The notes under the pieces: generated by a model | What the model was told of the DNA's origin: nothing | Databases searched by the model: none | The model's input: only the letters and a program-made list of their open reading frames with translations | Made by a program: the position numbers and the translations under genes | Assembly (NCBI RefSeq): GCF_026151205.1 | Contig: NC_087078.1 | Coordinates: 8,820,675-8,884,674, forward strand | Direction: 5' to 3' | DNA length: 64,000 nucleotides | Origin: Bolinopsis microptera | Lineage: Eukaryota > Ctenophora > Tentaculata > Lobata > Bolinopsidae | Shown here: in pieces, positions 31,401-40,732 of the stretch | How the letters are laid out: every line of letters starts with the position of its first letter | Numbering within the stretch: position 1 is the stretch's first letter

Positions 31401-34028
31401 CACACTTGCATCACTCAATAAACGTCGCATATCTCATCATTTACACTGCCAACATTGGACATTCTTTTTTATCGCCGCGTATTTCAAATCAAGTTACAAA
31501 TTCTACAAATTTTGAAGTGCTCAGTCTTGTTTTACTGTTTTTAATCTTTACCTATTAACCATTAGAAAATTAAACTTTAAGTTATAAACCTTCATTGCAT
31601 ACTTTACCGGTAGAGTCTAAATTGAATAGTTTGAGATTTCCTTAACATTTTATATTTATGCATGTGCCCCACGGGGATGATTTTCTTATTACCATTGATA
31701 TTATATATATTTTTTGAGTAAACATTGGCTGGTACCACGGGCCAGTCCCCAACAACAAAAAATGGTCCCATTTATTTTGTTCCTGACTTAAAAACATTTT
31801 TTTTTTTAAATTTTCATATTTACTACATAAATATGAAAATTTGAAAAATAACGAAGTTGAAGACGTTTAAAAAAGACCGATCATAATAATCTCAGAATAA
31901 TAACCTGTTTACTAGAGCGAGCAGCTCTTTCAGCATCGCCTCCCCCCTCTCCTTTTCCTTGTCAGACGCAAACGAGTCACGTGACTTTAAGATGGGGTTC
32001 TCGAACTTCCTCCTGAAGTCTGCTATAGACCCCAACATTCCTTCGTTGACAAAGTGCACTAGACTGAAGTACTCAAGCAGGTCGTTCTGTATAGGGGTGC
32101 CGGAGAGGAGGACTCTACGTTTGCAGTTCAGCTTGTTCAGAGCTACGTAGGTTTGGGAGTCACAGTTCTTTAGACGGTGCCCTTCGTCACAGATTATCAG
32201 ACCGATTGGACCTGAAGTTGGGAGAAGTAAATAATAAAGTTGGTTCGGACAACTTAATTACATGTATGGTACTAGGAAGTTGTACAGGTACGTAAGGAGT
32301 GCGTTTACCTTTGAGCAGGGCAGTGATGTGAAGTCTGAGAGTCTCATAAGACAGGATCAGTATCGGATACACAACTCTCCGAGAGGTGACAAAGTTAGCC
32401 AAGTCATCATCTATCTTCTGTTTGGAACCGGAGTCAATGGCGAGGGGGGTGATGCGCCCTTTCAGCCATTTGTAGTACTCGTTATACCAATTCTGTAATT
32501 ATATCAGACTATTAACAACTCAAATGTAAGTATTGGAATTTTGAACTTAAAATTCGTGCTAAGTATGCTATGATTGATATGCTATGATATCTATTAACAA
32601 TGATTTTACAAAGAATAACGTACCTTTACAAGAGAGGAAGGACACACAATAACAACCCTATCAATAACAGGTTTACATTCCGGTCCCTGTTTCAAGAGAG
32701 TCCACGAGAGGGCGACACACTGCAGTGTCTTACCCAGTCCCATCTCATCAGCCATTATACAACCGTAATTATCAGGTGCTGTAATACCGGTCACACAGCG
32801 GTACATAAACCGTACTCCCTGGGTTAAACAGTTTCATGGACTAAAAGCCTACCCTGGTGAGCAAGTCTGAAATATCTATCTGAGAAACAAAATTAAAAAT
32901 AGCAGAGTGGTTTATAACCAACCTCCCGTTGATGAGGTCTCAGAATGTCTCCCAAAATCGGATCTACAACAACATGGACCTCGTCTTTAGCATCTTCTGG
33001 AGGTTTGTAGAGGACTAGAGCATTTGGGGCATCAGGGTCGTGCAAAGAGACCTTCACGCCAGCCTTACGGAGCCCTAGAGATTTGCGGTACCCGCCTAAA
33101 AAGCAAGCATGTGATATTAATGTTTCAAATCTTCAAATGAAGGATATAAATGGTTGTGCGCGCTTTTGACATTGACTAACGTCACGCAACTTTGTCTCTG
33201 CGCGTTACAAAAACAACAAATTCATGGCAAACTTTCACGTGTCGCACACGTTACACAAAATAAGCAAGTCTTGTTCCTCGACTTACTTGCAACGTAGTTT
33301 GGTATTGGGATTTGAAATGGCTTTGAAAGCAGATTCTTGATAAGGTCCTCCTGAAGATGTTTTAAAGTAGATGGTTATCGTATCAGGGATATTGAGAACA
33401 CTAACTATAAAATCAAGAACGGCAAGCGGCAGTGTTAATTCAGTAACCGCAACAGAATAATAATTAATATGTGAATACAAAATATGTGAATACAGAATAC
33501 ACAACTTACATGAGCAGAGTAAGATTCATTATTCTCTTTGTCCTCCAGAAACTCTCCTTTACACCTCTGGAGACAATAATGATGTTGAATATTGTTGAAA
33601 CCTCCAGCCTTAAATTATTGGATACCTCTGTAACCTAATTATTAGGATACTGGAATGACTCTACCACAGCGGGCTACAGTGTAAAGAAAGTATTTAATAT
33701 CCTAGTTGTAACCTTGTAGACTTGAGATGAACATATTGTGTCGCTGTTGTTCCTCTTTACTGATTGGCTCGGCGCCAGACTCCGCCGCTAGTGAAGTAAT
33801 ATATATATAACAACATGTTAACAAACTTAAATAACAAAACAATATCCTGAGCAAAGACTGCAGTGTTTCTATTGAAATAAAAGATCTCAAATCTCATGTT
33901 AACAAACTTAAATAACAAAACGATAAAGTGAGTAGATAATTTCTCTATATTATATCTAAATACGGGATCTAAAATCTGAAGGAATAGGAAGAAGAAGTTA
34001 GAAGAGACCACGTAAACAAACTTACCAT
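25488..34028 (-). CDS. RAD54L: RAD54-like DNA repair translocase
   Basis: This is a Swi2/Snf2 family ATPase that works with RAD51 in homologous recombination in the nucleus. Sixteen exons join in phase to 703 aa (human 747): 34026-34028, 33713-33787, 33510-33566, 33287-33350, 32923-33095, 32624-32818, 32309-32492, 31905-32211, 30559-30767, 29655-29762, 27715-27838, 27340-27479, 26531-26697, 26156-26271, 25864-25936, 25488-25604. Landmarks are the N-terminal [20 protein letters not shown], Walker [32 protein letters not shown], the motif [14 protein letters not shown], motif [15 protein letters not shown] and the C-terminal [10 protein letters not shown]. Exon 1 codes only for the initiator Met. 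Several splice sites are embedded in minisatellites, one intron holds a LINE fragment and another holds an antisense gene. Confidence 0.95.
26670..26930. repeat. 44-bp minisatellite across the RAD54L exon 13 acceptor
   Basis: About six units each carry, on the gene strand, an AACAG acceptor followed by the exon start GAGCTAACAGACTGGTGATG. The real exon starts at 26697. Copy A has only two units (about 19225-19295). Confidence 0.88.
27130..27335. repeat. ACCTAGTAACCTAGTA minisatellite
   Basis: About 20 short units of ACCTAGTA/ACATAGTA type fill the RAD54L intron next to the exon 12 donor at 27340. Confidence 0.9.
27805..27915. repeat. 44-bp repeat across the RAD54L exon 11 acceptor
   Basis: About 2.5 units of ATACAGTCCAGCACTGCCAG followed by CTTACCTGAAAT. 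On the gene strand each full unit contains the acceptor TTTCAG and the first 20-odd bases of exon 11 (true start 27838). Confidence 0.85.
28164..28364 (-). other. Open reading stretch of unknown status in a RAD54L intron
   Basis: A minus-strand stretch of about 66 codons without stop ends at 28164. It includes [17 protein letters not shown] and [17 protein letters not shown], which read like a beta-sandwich protein. There is no ATG at its start and no clear donor, and RAD54L splices across it. It may be an exon relic. Confidence 0.2.
28502..28509 (+). promoter_or_regulatory. TATA box of the nested secreted-protein gene
   Basis: TCTATATAAAT at 28502-28511 lies about 45 bases upstream of the ATG at 28551. 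The preceding 100 bases carry degenerate repeats of CTCATTTCTACTATA. Confidence 0.45.
28551..29271 (+). CDS. Small secreted protein with three Trp/Cys modules
   Basis: Exons 28551-28752 and 29003-29271 join through a split Gly codon to 156 aa. A signal peptide ([16 protein letters not shown]) precedes three modules of about 35-40 residues with the pattern W-(S/A)-x-SG, a single Cys, then EPSD-x-x-TW-x-DNY-(L/F)-C. Examples are [28 protein letters not shown] and [14 protein letters not shown]. The two conserved Cys per module suggest one disulphide each. I do not know a name for this module. The gene is nested antisense in RAD54L intron 10 and has its own TATA box. Extracellular binding or defence roles are only a guess. 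Confidence 0.7.
29967..30553. repeat. (AAGTGCT)n heptanucleotide array
   Basis: About 80 copies of a 7-base unit with variants (AAGTGCA, AAGTACT, GAGTGAT). Larger blocks with the same run of variants recur at about 200-bp spacing, showing higher-order duplication. The array ends within a few bases of the RAD54L exon 9 donor at 30559. Confidence 0.95.
30800..31765 (+). mobile_element. 5'-truncated LINE, ORF2 C-terminus and 3' end
   Basis: Frame 30830-31390 has ORF2 C-terminal motifs: [49 protein letters not shown] and the final GLRKSKR. It is the same family as 4480-5187, with the shared 3' end TGAGTAAACATTGGCTGGTA and GGGCCAGTCCCC and a short AACAACAAAAAA tail. It is inserted antisense into RAD54L intron 8. 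About 31766-31900 is intron sequence containing a 20-base inverted repeat around TTTTTTTTAAA. Confidence 0.8.
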
Positions 34029-34593
34029 AACTTAAGAAGATAACAGCCGGTACTACATGACTGGATCTCTTTCAGCTCCCACTTCAGTTCTATTAGACTT
34101 GTTAGATTTACATCAGTTCATGGGCTATTCTGTGGAGGATAACTTTGTTAATCTGAACACTGAGTAGGGAAATCATGGAGGACATATAATACTTGAAACC
34201 GATGATTGTTTGAATTGAATAAAAGGGTTTTGTGTTCTAAGTAATAACAGAGTTCGAATATAAGGGTTAATTTCTGCTTCTTTACAGTCTGAACGGAGAA
34301 ATCAAACAAGTGGATATAAAAATCAAATCTGTCAATCTATAAAACATCAAATAAGTATAAACTGAAATCAAGGACCATAAAACATTAATAAGTTAATCTA
34401 TTTGCGTTTTAACATTCATAAATCATAAAGATATAAATGTAATTCATTTTATAATTGAAGCTTTGAAAAATCAAAACTCTGAGCAAAGTAGCCATTTCAA
34501 AACCCAATCACTACTAACGATCAAGACATTAAGCACAATCTCCAACTCTAAAAACCATAGGTCACTATCTCCGGAGGTATCTAACAGATACAC

Positions 34594-36920
34594 TCAATCA
34601 AGATCATCAATTTTAACTTTACCCGTCATCATCCCATGAACAACATTCCACCAGGCTAGTGTCCCCAGGGAGGAACCCCCGTCCACAACTAGTGAGTGTC
34701 CGGTAATGTAGGGGGCAGTTAACATAAACACTACCGCTACTGCTACATCTTCTGGGGTTCCTAGCCGTCCTTGTGGTACCTGCAGAGTGGGGTTTAGTTA
34801 CCAGGCACGTTACCATGGCAACAGGGGGGTTAGCATGGCAACACGGGGGTTACCATGGTAACACGGGGGTTTACCATGGCAACACGGGGGTTTACAATGG
34901 TAACACGGGGTTAGCATGGTAACAGGGGGGTTAGCATGGTAATAGGGGGGTTAGCATGGTAACAGGGGGGTTAGCATGGTAACAGGGGGGTTAGCATGGT
35001 AACAGGGGGGTTAGCATGGTAACAGGGGGGTAAGCATGGTAACAGGGGGGTTACCATGGTAACACGGGGGGTTAGCGGATCATTGAACTCATTGATCACG
35101 TGACATGTCACACATTTTGCATGTAAGATAATTGTTCTCTGATAAGAAAACATCCAGATGTTACAATTTTCTATTTTTCACCTGTTTCATAGCCTCTTTA
35201 AACATCTTGGGACCGAAAGGACCGTAGTTCTGAACTGCGGTATCAGAGTATATAATCCCGGGTATCACATTATTTACACTGATCCCATACTCGCCTGATG
35301 AAATGGTGGGAAGAGTTTTTAAGTTTGAGGAGGAAACCAAGAAAATAAGAAATTTTACAGTTCCAGGGAAAAAAACGATGAAAATATCACACAGAAGACA
35401 GATCATCAGTTAAAACAGAAATTTCTAAATCTCCAAACCGCCTGACTAGCGACTACTACCACCCCAACTAACCCCATTCAACAGCAAGTGTTTTAGCTAG
35501 AGCCTCTACTCCAGCTCTTGCAGAAACACTATGAGCAAACCCCGGCCAGCCCCCGTGTAGTTCCATCAGGATGTTAACAATAGATCCTCCGTTCTCTTTC
35601 ATACACTGTTTAAATACGGACTGAGTGAGGAAGAAGGTACCCCGGAGGTTCGTGTTTACAACTGAAATTAAAATGAGTTAGCTCAAAATAATAACACCCT
35701 AGTAACACCCTAGTAACACCCTAGTAACACCCTAGTAACACCATAGTAACACCCTAGTAACACCCTAGTAATACGGACTGAGTGAGGAAGAAGGTACCCC
35801 GGAGGTTCGTGTTTACAACTGAAATTAAGAGGAGTTAGCTCAAAATAATAACACCCTAGTAACACCCTAGTAACACCATAGTAACACCCTAGCAACACCA
35901 TAGTAACACCCTAGTAACACCCTAGTAATACGGACTGGGTGAGGAAGAAGGTACCCCGGAGGTTCGTGTTTACAACTGAAATTAAGAGAGTAGCTCACAG
36001 TAAGTCACTCTCACAATAGATTTGTCTTACAGATGAACAAGGAAGGTAAACAACAAACATTTAATCAGTCAAGGTATCTAAAACCTATCGCGAGAATACA
36101 ACAATCACCAATATAAAACTGGATTCACACTAAGACAATAACGCTGTTTTCAGTTAAACCGAACACCATTCCCTCTCACCTGCATCCCAGCCGTTAGGAG
36201 AGATCATCTCAGCAGGCATTACAAACTGTCCTCCTCCGTTATTAACCAGATAGTCCACATTACCGTGAGATGTGATAAAGGAGTCTAACATTGCCTCTAT
36301 CTGCTCATTCTTCCTAATGTCACATTGGTATGGGATCACTCTTCCTTCACTCTCCTGTTGTGAGTGATAAAATGAGGTTTTCTATAGCTGATATTCAGAA
36401 ATGTCTGAGCTACTAACTATTTTTTGACATATAAACATATAATCATATAATCACATAATCACCAAATGATCAGTTACCATCGTTTAAATTAACTTTAACA
36501 ATCTGAACATATAAATTCTAAACAGGGAGTCAGGGTATTTAAACCTTCTTACCTTGTACTTCTCGTTAAATTCCTGTGCAGCTGTTTCTACTTTCTGAAG
36601 TGACCGGGAGGCTATAGCAACTTTACAGCCTTTCTGTACTAACAGTTCCGTGATACCTTTACCAATACCTGCAACAGAAAATATTATACAGTGCTTAAGA
36701 AATAATATGTTCAACTAAAACAGACGTTATTCATACTGAATAGTAGAAATAAAAGAAATTCTAAAATTAATTACAGCTGCAGAATCTAACAAAAGATAGA
36801 AATGAAGTGATAGAGTCAGAGAGATAAAACGTTAAATGTTATCAAATAAAAAATAACTTAATTACCTGTACCACCTCCAGTCACAATAGCAGTTTTACCA
36901 ACTAATGAAGAAAGTAACAT
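34594..36920 (-). CDS. PECR: Peroxisomal trans-2-enoyl-CoA reductase-like SDR
   Basis: This NADPH-dependent short-chain dehydrogenase saturates trans-2-enoyl-CoA in fatty-acid chain elongation. Six exons join in phase to 277 aa: 36866-36920, 36553-36668, 36180-36354, 35473-35661, 35182-35294, 34594-34779. Landmarks are the nucleotide-binding KTAIVTGGGTGIGKGIT, VDYLVNNGGGQFVMPAE, NTNLRGTFFLTQSVFK, then VNNVIPGIIYSDTAVQNYG and LVVDGGSSL. At the active site, where most SDRs have Tyr-x-x-x-Lys, this protein reads HSVSARAGVEAL, and human PECR also has an Ala-Arg variant there. The C-terminus is VKIDDLD, so the SKL-type peroxisomal signal of the human enzyme (AKL) is absent. Location is therefore uncertain. 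Confidence 0.88.
34800..35065. repeat. GTTAGCATGGTAACAGGGGG minisatellite
   Basis: About 14 units of roughly 19 bp, drifting between GTTACCATGGTAACACGGGG and GTTAGCATGGTAACAGGGGG, in PECR intron 5. The core GTTACCATGGTAAC is a perfect palindrome. Confidence 0.92.
35690..35990. repeat. Duplicated PECR exon 4 edge within an AACACCCTAGT array
   Basis: Blocks of AACACCCTAGT alternate with two copies (about 35770-35830 and 35930-35990) of the acceptor and first 50 or so bases of PECR exon 4 (GTACCCCGGAGGTTCGTGTT and surroundings). The functional copy is at 35473-35661. Confidence 0.85.
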
Positions 36921-37294
36921 GTTGCTCGGTTTTACTTCACCTTTACTTTAACGTTACTAGGAACAGGCAGATCTATTAGCTTTTGGCACATATTATTATG
37001 ATATTAAGTGAGATTGCAGAGTTCGGTATTGGCGATCATGATGTGTGTTTAATGTCATGAACTGGTGAGTAAAGTGATAGTAAAGATTTGGAGTCAATAA
37101 TTTTTGATATAATCTTTAGACATGTTGTTTTTGTAATGTTATAATTTTTAGTACGCACGGAAAAAAACGAGGATTGTAAATCTGAGCATAATTTAGTAAA
37201 CCAAAAACTCAAATAATAAAAAACTGCATAAATCAATAAATTAAACTCAGAATGTCCGGACTACAACGTTAGGAAAGTCCTCAATTAGACCCTC

Positions 37295-38964
37295 TCAACT
37301 CCAGGCCTGGAGACGACCCCCATCTAGAGACCGTATCTCGTTAACAAGTAACACAGCTGCTGCTACATCGGCACTTTGTCTGGCCTTGTCTATTGTGTGT
37401 CCCCACTCTACCTCGCCCCACCTGACAGGGAGATGGTCGGAGTTACAATTGTGTGAAGAGGAGAGGGGGGAGAGGGGCATGATTGTTTTGTGATTGATAA
37501 AACTGACTGATTATGAAGTTAAATCAGCTGATGGAAAGTTGAAGAGATTTAAAAGTTGAACCAACTTAAGAAGTTAAATAACTCCACTTCAAAACAGTGA
37601 AATATAACTCACCGATCCATCTGATAATCGCTCTCCAGATAAGCACAAGCAATAGCCTCCTCAGCACTGAGTCCCCCGTCCAACATAGCCATAGAAATGA
37701 CCAGGCTCTTAAGAGAAGTAGTAGAGTGGTGGTAAGCAGGCAGGGTCCAGGGGTGTTGTTTAAGGAGGTGGGAGCGGATAGTGGAGATAGTCTGCTCAGG
37801 TTGTGGGGTCAGCATGATATCTGTTGTTAGCGCTAGGTGCACGTGGTAGTGCTCTGAGAACCAGTCTGTTAGGGGGTTCCATCTGGGGTAAAATAGTCTG
37901 TTAGGGGGTTCCATCTGGGGTAAAATAGTTTGTTAGGGGGTTCCATCTGGGGCAAAATAGTTTGTTAGGGGGTTCCATCTGGGGTAAAATAGTTTGTTAG
38001 GGGGTTCCATCTGGGGCAAAATAGTTTGTTAGGGGGTTCCATCTGGGGCAAAATAGTTTGTTAGGGGGTTCCATCTGGGGCAAAATAGTTTGTTAGAGGG
38101 TTCCATCTGGGGCAAAATAGTTTGTTAGGGGGTTGTATCTGGGGCAAAATAGTTTATTAGGGGGTTCCATCTGGGGTAAAATAGTTTGTTAGGGGGTTCC
38201 ATCTGGGGTAAAATAGTTTGTTAGGGGGTTCCATCTGGGGTAAAATAGTTTGTTAGGGGGTTCCATCTGGGGTAAAATAGTTTGTTAGGGGGTTCCATCT
38301 GGGGTAAAGGTTTACTTTAAGAGGCAATTGAACATTGAAGACAGATAATCATTGCACTAGTTTAGGATTGCACAGTTAATAGATCTCTTTTTAGTAATCT
38401 TATTCATTTTTAATGATTAACAGAAAAATACTATACAGTTTCCCGAATCTATCAGGAGAGTGATAATATAACTTGTATCTAAAAGAGTAATAGTACGTAT
38501 AATATATAAGTTGTCTCTAAAATAGTACTTATATTTAATTTGTATCTGATAGAGTACCTGCTCTTCTCCAGACTGTGAAGTTGCTGGTCCTCCTTAGGAC
38601 CAGCCCTGTAACATACTGTATCAGTTCTCAGGAACTCTGTCATGTGCTCCACTAAAGCCGCTCCTTCATGGGGCTTATCTGTTGCTTTAAAACATAGTGT
38701 TGTCAGGGGCATCAGGGCAAAGATAATGCTATCTCTTTGCAAGTCCCATTCAACTGCTACAGCGTTAGCTAGTGCCTCCGTGGGGAGGACTAACAGGTTC
38801 CTGAGGGGAGTTTTAACGTTGGACTTGTTGTCAAGGGTTACCTGGTAACCTGCATCTGTTGTTATGACATCCACTTCTTTGTAGAACTTGTTGTTGTCTT
38901 TGGAGAAGGTGGCAAGGGAGCGGAGGGAGGGAGAGCAGTTGCGGATTATTCTTGATAGTAGCAT
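37295..38964 (-). CDS. ATPAF2: ATP synthase F1 assembly factor 2 (ATP12)
   Basis: This mitochondrial chaperone binds the F1 alpha subunit during ATP synthase assembly. Three exons join in phase to 267 aa (human 289): 38558-38964, 37613-37882, 37295-37421. The N-terminus MLLSRIIRNCSPSLRSLATF is a typical matrix-targeting sequence. Family landmarks are KFYKEVDV, YQVTLDNKSNVKTPLRN, VLPTEALANAVAVEWD, TDTVCYRAGP, RWNPLTDWFSEHYHV, LKSLVISMAMLDGGLS and RWGEVEWGHTIDKARQ. I chose the ATG at 38962-38964. The intron 1 acceptor lies at the end of a 32-bp minisatellite. PECR lies downstream on the same strand. Confidence 0.92.
37866..38310. repeat. 32-bp minisatellite across the ATPAF2 exon 2 acceptor
   Basis: About 14 units of TTAGGGGGTTCCATCTGGGG plus TAAAATAGTTTG. 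On the gene strand each unit contains an ACCCCAG acceptor followed by the exon's first bases ATGGAACCCCCTAACA. The functional acceptor is the one at 37882/37883. Confidence 0.95.
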
Positions 38965-38989
38965 TCTGCTTAACAAATTCTAAGTCATA

Positions 38990-39470
38990 CTCTGGAGGGT
39001 TTTTAGTTAGGAAATAGGACTACATAATATCACATTGTTTCAAATATTTATGGATTTGTTCTATTACATTGAATAATGGGTCAACACACTTTCAGACTTT
39101 CGTGACTTCATAAAGGCATAAGTTTTTACAGCCAGGTGCACTTGGCTATTCGAGAAACAGTGAAAAACATTTTAAAAATACAAATCATATATAATCTTCT
39201 TAATACAATATTATGTCGAAAATAATAAATTCCAGTAATATACATGCCATAATTATACAAGTATACAAATTTTAAAGCAAACAAAAGTGAACTATAATTA
39301 TTAATGAAATAATGTCAGTTAAAAATAAAACTCTAAGTCAAAATTAAAGGTTGCATACAATAACCACAAACCAAAGGTGGCAAAAAGCCAGAATTTTCGG
39401 AACTTCAGAAGAAATATACAGCATTCCTCCAGTTAAGTTGTTTAGCAAGATGCAAAAGTACATTTTGCAT
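38990..39470. other. Intergenic, no gene seen
   Basis: AT-rich sequence between the ATPAF2 start and the end of exonuclease gene 1. No coding signal. Confidence 0.5.
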
Positions 39471-39477
39471 TCTTTGT

Positions 39478-40683
39478 TTAAGTTTGTTTGATAACGTTTC
39501 CGTTTTTAGATGTTTCCATGTATATACCAATTACAGCTACCACACATAGGGCCAGGAAGGAGAATATCATGATTTTATCAATTTTATCTATTAGGTAAAA
39601 CAAGCTTCTAAACAATCCCTTGATAAGCAAAACTAAGTTCCTGAAAAATCTCTTAATAGCATCTTCACCAAGGGTTTCAAAGTTTCGTCTTTGAGCCTCT
39701 TTTGTAGCTTCACTTCCAGAAGATTTTAGTTTTTGGTGCACCAAAGCTGTCTCACGTGGCCCAGTAATAATAGTGTCCGGTGGAACAGGGGAGGTGGAGA
39801 CAGGTTTGTTTGACGTCTCAATCTTCCTGCGACGAGAACGTCCGTAGTAGTCAGTTAAGATGGACTGCTGTGCTGGAATGATATGTTCAGCCAACATGTC
39901 AAGGCATGTTTGCCTAATCTCCTTTTGGTGGTAGGGTTTTTCAATAACCGATCTCCAAGTTACGTCACTTGAACTTTCAGAGAGACAATCAAGATTGTAA
40001 TCCGAGTCTCTCAAACTACGGTGTCTTTCTTCATCTAATCCAAGAAAAACATCTAGCGAGGCAGCTCCATCTGCTGCAGCGTAAGTCTTCATTTCCTGGG
40101 AGAGCTGAAATATCTCCCAATCAACTTGTAATTCAGATTGCTTAACCAGGCGTCGATGCAGAATATCTTCAACCAACTGTTGAAGGCTTAACTTTGGCAT
40201 GAACCCACTGCGCTTAACTTTTAACTCAGGTTCAGAGAGAGCAGCTTCCTCCAAACAATATTCAAAGTATTGTAGTTGTTGGATTAGTAATGGGGAGAAG
40301 GATTCTTTGCCAACAGCAAGGCACCTCAGATCCAACCAGCTTTTAACAGATATTTGAAACTGACGACGGATTCTCACTACCACCTCCTCAATATCAACAC
40401 CAACCTTCACAACACCTTCATTCAGGAGAATGGAAGACAACTGATCAGGAAGCCAATATTCAGTTTCAAATCTGCGCACTTGGAACAGGATGACATGTTC
40501 TGCTGTTGCTATTTGGATCACGGCTACATCGTAGACACCTTTAGTCTCCCATTTACAATCTAGTCCTATCACAGAGTGCTCTCCATCGATGACGTACCAT
40601 TGTAGGGCTAGGTTAGCCTCTTTGTCGTTCCTGGGGATTATTATAGTCCGAGTCTCTTCAATGTGGTACTCCTCTAATGTCAT
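39478..40683 (-). CDS. EXD2-like 3'-5' exonuclease paralogue 1, probably inactive
   Basis: An uninterrupted 401-aa frame has the DnaQ/EXD2-type fold: RTIIIPRNDKEAN, IGLDCKWETK, VAVIQIATAEHVILFQ, KVGVDIEEVV, KSWLDLRCLAV, MPKLSLQQLVEDIL and YAAADGAASLDVFLG. A conserved tail follows (KPYHQKEIRQTCLDML, DYYGRSRRR) and a C-terminal membrane helix (IMIFSFLALCVVAVIGIYM). DEDD exonucleases need Asp-x-Glu in motif I; here it is Asp-Cys-Lys (residue 44). The motif II Asp present in the paralogues (EED) is Val. Motif III is intact. The protein is therefore predicted to be catalytically dead. A splice acceptor (TTTCCAG) lies two bases before the ATG, as in paralogues 2 and 3. Confidence 0.82.
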   Translation of the reverse strand: MTLEEYHIEETRTIIIPRNDKEANLALQWYVIDGEHSVIGLDCKWETKGVYDVAVIQIATAEHVILFQVRRFETEYWLPDQLSSILLNEGVVKVGVDIEEVVVRIRRQFQISVKSWLDLRCLAVGKESFSPLLIQQLQYFEYCLEEAALSEPELKVKRSGFMPKLSLQQLVEDILHRRLVKQSELQVDWEIFQLSQEMKTYAAADGAASLDVFLGLDEERHRSLRDSDYNLDCLSESSSDVTWRSVIEKPYHQKEIRQTCLDMLAEHIIPAQQSILTDYYGRSRRRKIETSNKPVSTSPVPPDTIITGPRETALVHQKLKSSGSEATKEAQRRNFETLGEDAIKRFFRNLVLLIKGLFRSLFYLIDKIDKIMIFSFLALCVVAVIGIYMETSKNGNVIKQT

Positions 40684-40732
40684 TCCTGGAAAGAGGAGAT
40701 TTGTTCATCGTATTTTACTGAATTTGAATTTG

